Assembly: GCA_001795165.1 (NCBI GenBank)
Contig: MGNS01000171.1
Span: 4,959 to 13,070, forward strand
Length of the DNA: 8,112 nt
Reading direction: 5' to 3'
Source of the DNA: Chloroflexi bacterium RBG_16_57_11
Lineage (GTDB): Bacteria > Chloroflexota > Anaerolineae > Anaerolineales > UBA4823
Position numbers and translations under genes: made by a program. Of the stretch, positions 5,748 through 8,112 are shown piece after piece. The notes beneath the pieces are model-generated. The model worked only from the letters and a program-made list of their open reading frames with translations, did not search any database and was not told the origin of the DNA. The first letter of the stretch is position 1. Each line of letters opens with the position of its first letter.

Positions 5748-7577
5748 ATGTTATTTTCAATTGGTTTGTTGCTGATCATCATCTTATTATCGAACAAGCT
5801 CGCGCCACGAGAGCACGAGGAGCACACCAAGATTCATGGCGCTGGCCAGATTGGCATGCTGGCTGCGTTGGCGCTGTTCGGGGTTGATTACTTCACATCG
5901 TATTTCTATGCCACCGGTGAAATGATGAGCGCATTGCATCCGTATGGACTACAGAAATATAGCTATATTGCAGTTGGTGTAATCTCTCTCGCAAATTTCG
6001 TCTTTGGCGCCCTGTACATGTATTCTTTGGGGATATTCAATGAGGGCGGCGGCTCCTACACTGCCTCGATGCGCTACCTGACCCCGGCGTTGAGCCTGGT
6101 TGTGGCGGTCACGCTCATCCAGGATTACGTCCTGACCATTGTGGTTTCAGCCTTATCCGGCGGAGACCAATTGCTTTCGATATTGAACGCTTATGGCGCC
6201 CATTGGTTGTGGCACTTCGGCATCGGCGCGGCTCTGGCGACAGTCACATGGTACCTGACCATCCGTGGACGGGGAGAATCAGCACGCGTAGTCTTCACAT
6301 TGCTCGGTGTCTTCATCTTGTTGACCATCACGATGGCGATCGGGTTGGTGATGGCTTATTTCAAGGGTGTGCCGCCAATTCCCCCCTCCGAGGCGCCCGA
6401 GACGGTTACCCTTGTTCAGGCTTTGATGCATTTGTTGACCGCCTCGATGAAGGGCATGGTCGCTTTGACCGGGCTGGAGGCGATGTCCAATGGCATCCAG
6501 TTTGTGATTAACGAAGACACGAAACTGGTCAGGTGGGGCAAACAACGCCTGCCGCGCCTGCAACCTATCTGGAATTTTTATAGCGGTAAATCGGGCATTG
6601 GGCGCTTTGTGCAAACCTCTTTCCTTTTCTATGGAGGCTTGACCACATTGTTGCTCACTTTCTTCTCGCTGCGCTTTAATGTCTTTGATGGTACTTTGGG
6701 ACGCACGCTGGTGGGAAACCTGGCTGCGATTGGATTTGATCAACTCCCGGGTGGGATCATTCTATTCTGGGTTTACCAGTTCCTGGCTGTGGCGCTCCTG
6801 GCAGCGGCTTCGATGACCGCCTTCCAGGATGCCCAGGCTACTGAGTGGCGCGATGTGGCCATTGGCGAGATCCCTGAAGCGATCATCTACCGGGATCCCC
6901 GCGGCACATTCACCCGATCGGTCACGATCACATTTGCTGTGGCAATATTTATCATGTTCATGGTGCGAGGAAGAACTACGGTAGCTGTGCCTTACTACGG
7001 CGTGGGGGTTTTCATGCCGATCACAGTGATGGCGCTGGCGATTCGCAAGCACGTGCAACATACATACACCGGGCGCCCACGCCGTCTGGGCAGCCTGGCT
7101 GCTACGATCGCTGCGTTGATGGCTGGATTTGTCTTCATCGGTCAGATTGTTGGCAAATGGGAGGAAGGCGGCTGGGCAGTCTTGATCTCCTTCAGCATTC
7201 TGGTGCTCGCGGCCAACCTGATGCTGATCTCGCCGATTGGCTACCGCGATCCCAGGCAGATTCATCGCATCGTGCGCGAGAAGGCGCGCGTCCAGGGGGC
7301 CATGGCCTCCATCGTGGAATGGCAATCCTTGCGCATGCAGGAATATCGCTATAGTGTCTTGCAGAAGACTGCAATTCTGGTCAGCCGGTTCTTCGAATGG
7401 TTCGGGGTCAGGCGTCCGCTGCGTTATGAACCGGTGCCTGTGCCGGCAGGCGACTATGATCACGCTCTGCATGTAGATCATCCTGAGGCGCCATCTTTGT
7501 TGGAGGATTACCTGCAACCAGAAAAAGAGCCACACCTGGGTGGCAGTCCGAAAGAAACCGCCCCAGGCAACGATTGA
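5748..7577 (+). CDS. KimA-like APC-superfamily permease, probable potassium importer
   Basis: This 609-residue protein has about 12 membrane helices plus an extra hydrophobic N-terminal segment (2-15). It follows Bacillus KimA motif by motif: ALALFGVDYFTSYFYATGE (D47, Y54), NEGGGSYTAS (98-107), IQDYVLTIVVSALSGGD (D126, Y127, T130, S134), VALTGLEAMSNG (238-249) and VPYYGVGVF (Y417). From memory, KimA binds potassium through D36, Y43, D117 and Y377, and all four are matched here, so proton-coupled K+ uptake is the likely activity. Two differences stand out. There is a basic insertion of roughly 25 residues after GIQFVINED (about 258-284). The C-terminal tail (about 500-609) is a helical, then acidic and proline-rich stretch rather than the Rossmann-like cytosolic domain of KimA. 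The start is ATG 5748, with only a weak GGA upstream. A general amino-acid permease is the alternative, but the paired Asp residues and the KdpDE-like neighbours argue for potassium. Confidence 0.82.
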   Translation: MLFSIGLLLIIILLSNKLAPREHEEHTKIHGAGQIGMLAALALFGVDYFTSYFYATGEMMSALHPYGLQKYSYIAVGVISLANFVFGALYMYSLGIFNEGGGSYTASMRYLTPALSLVVAVTLIQDYVLTIVVSALSGGDQLLSILNAYGAHWLWHFGIGAALATVTWYLTIRGRGESARVVFTLLGVFILLTITMAIGLVMAYFKGVPPIPPSEAPETVTLVQALMHLLTASMKGMVALTGLEAMSNGIQFVINEDTKLVRWGKQRLPRLQPIWNFYSGKSGIGRFVQTSFLFYGGLTTLLLTFFSLRFNVFDGTLGRTLVGNLAAIGFDQLPGGIILFWVYQFLAVALLAAASMTAFQDAQATEWRDVAIGEIPEAIIYRDPRGTFTRSVTITFAVAIFIMFMVRGRTTVAVPYYGVGVFMPITVMALAIRKHVQHTYTGRPRRLGSLAATIAALMAGFVFIGQIVGKWEEGGWAVLISFSILVLAANLMLISPIGYRDPRQIHRIVREKARVQGAMASIVEWQSLRMQEYRYSVLQKTAILVSRFFEWFGVRRPLRYEPVPVPAGDYDHALHVDHPEAPSLLEDYLQPEKEPHLGGSPKETAPGND

Positions 7578-7619
7578 GCCGGTTACACCTGTACTGGTGG
7601 ATAGCCAGACAATGTTGAT

Positions 7620-8112
7620 ATGACGACCGGTTCGGTTTATTCCCTGCGACCTGCCGAAGTGTTCGAGGCGTTTGAATCCTCGCCGGATGGTTTATCCTCA
7701 GGCGAGGCGGCGGCGCGCCAGACGCTTTATGGTAAGAACGTCTTGCACGATGAAATTGGGTCACCGGTATGGCGTAAAGCCCTGACCTATCTGGTCCATC
7801 CGCTTTCGTGGATCTTACTTCTGGCGGGGGGATTATCCATTCTGGTGCACGAACCGGTGTTGGGTATTACCATCTGGATTTTGATTCTTATCAACGCCGG
7901 TTTCTCCTTCTGGCGTGAGCATCGCACGGAGCTGGCCATGCAGGCCTTGCGCCAACTGCTACCAGCCCATGCGCGCTTGACCCGCGATGGCGTGGATCTG
8001 AGCATCCTGGCGGAAGAAATCGTCCCCGGTGATGTATTGGTCCTGGCTGAGGGTGACAATATCCCGGCGGACGCCAGGGTGGTGGAGGAGTTCGGCTTGC
8101 GTATCAATAACG
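7620..8112 (+). CDS. P-type cation-transporting ATPase, N-terminal part (partial)
   Basis: The first 164 residues are present and the frame is open to the right edge. Residues about 5-45 form the Cation_ATPase_N region (GLSSGEAAARQTLYGKN). Two membrane helices follow, near 57-75 and 79-96. The actuator domain then begins with FWREHRTELAMQALRQLLPAHARLTRDG and the motif VPGDVLVLAEGDNIPADARVVE (PGD at about 136-138). This layout fits P2-type (Ca2+, Na+/K+-like) or P3A (H+) pumps. It excludes KdpB, which lacks the Cation_ATPase_N segment. The TGE motif, DKTG phosphorylation site and ion-binding helix 4 are beyond the window, so the transported ion cannot be given. ATG 7620 is 42 bases after the permease stop; an in-frame TAG at 7602-7604 rules out a longer ATG start. 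No good Shine-Dalgarno site is seen. It probably belongs to the same transcript and may balance cations against K+ uptake. Confidence 0.85.
   Translation, partial: MTTGSVYSLRPAEVFEAFESSPDGLSSGEAAARQTLYGKNVLHDEIGSPVWRKALTYLVHPLSWILLLAGGLSILVHEPVLGITIWILILINAGFSFWREHRTELAMQALRQLLPAHARLTRDGVDLSILAEEIVPGDVLVLAEGDNIPADARVVEEFGLRINN

Noticed and set aside
6762..7535. 257-codon open frame on the minus strand inside the permease gene
   Set aside because: It lies fully antisense to a gene with clear family motifs. Its translation is rich in His, Arg, Gln and Ser with no recognisable pattern, as expected of an antisense shadow.
7612..7623. Three-codon mini-frame ATG TTG ATA TGA overlapping the ATPase start
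   Set aside because: It has no ribosome binding site and such short overlaps occur often by chance. A role in translational coupling cannot be supported.

Overview
The window reads like a chromosomal stretch of a moderately GC-rich bacterium. The most likely source is an Anaerolineae-type Chloroflexota. This rests on family resemblance from memory: a DinG-style exonuclease N-terminus, a short DUF4118 kinase paired with a KdpE-like regulator, and the general character of the proteins. No rRNA or marker gene confirms it. Coding density is very high. There are no rRNA or tRNA genes, insertion sequences, CRISPR arrays or phage genes. No stretch without a gene exceeds about 160 bases.

Layout. (1) Positions 1-609, minus strand: the N-terminal 203 residues of a DEDDh 3'-5' exonuclease, probably the front of a DinG-type exonuclease/helicase, running off the left edge. 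(2) Positions 610-692: a short divergent promoter region. Each strand has a -10-like hexamer only 7-8 bases from the start codon, so both flanking genes look leaderless. (3) Positions 693-1466, plus: a class I SAM-dependent methyltransferase. (4) Positions 1492-3653, plus: a two-component pair, made of a KdpD-like histidine kinase that lacks the large N-terminal KdpD/USP sensory region, and a KdpE-like response regulator coupled to it by an ATGA overlap. A perfect 9-bp hairpin with a U-tract ends this unit. (5) From 3812, plus: a second, tightly packed unit with its own candidate promoter and strong Shine-Dalgarno site. It encodes a USP/Rossmann-like protein with two C-terminal membrane helices, a 386-residue protein of unknown function, a KimA-like APC-superfamily permease, and the first 164 residues of a P-type cation ATPase that runs off the right edge.

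How it may fit together. The KdpDE-like pair and the KimA-like permease both point to potassium homeostasis. The permease keeps the residues I recall as potassium ligands in Bacillus KimA (Asp, Tyr, Asp-Tyr, Tyr at matching motif positions). It lacks the Rossmann/USP-like C-terminal cytosolic domain of KimA. A separate membrane-anchored USP-like protein is encoded two genes upstream. The kinase likewise lacks the USP-containing N-terminus of classical KdpD. The most interesting hypothesis is that this lineage has moved the regulatory USP-like domain onto its own membrane-tethered subunit, which could serve the permease, the kinase, or both. The 386-residue unknown would be a further subunit, and the P-type ATPase a counter-transporter or companion pump. 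This is inference from gene order and motifs and has not been demonstrated.
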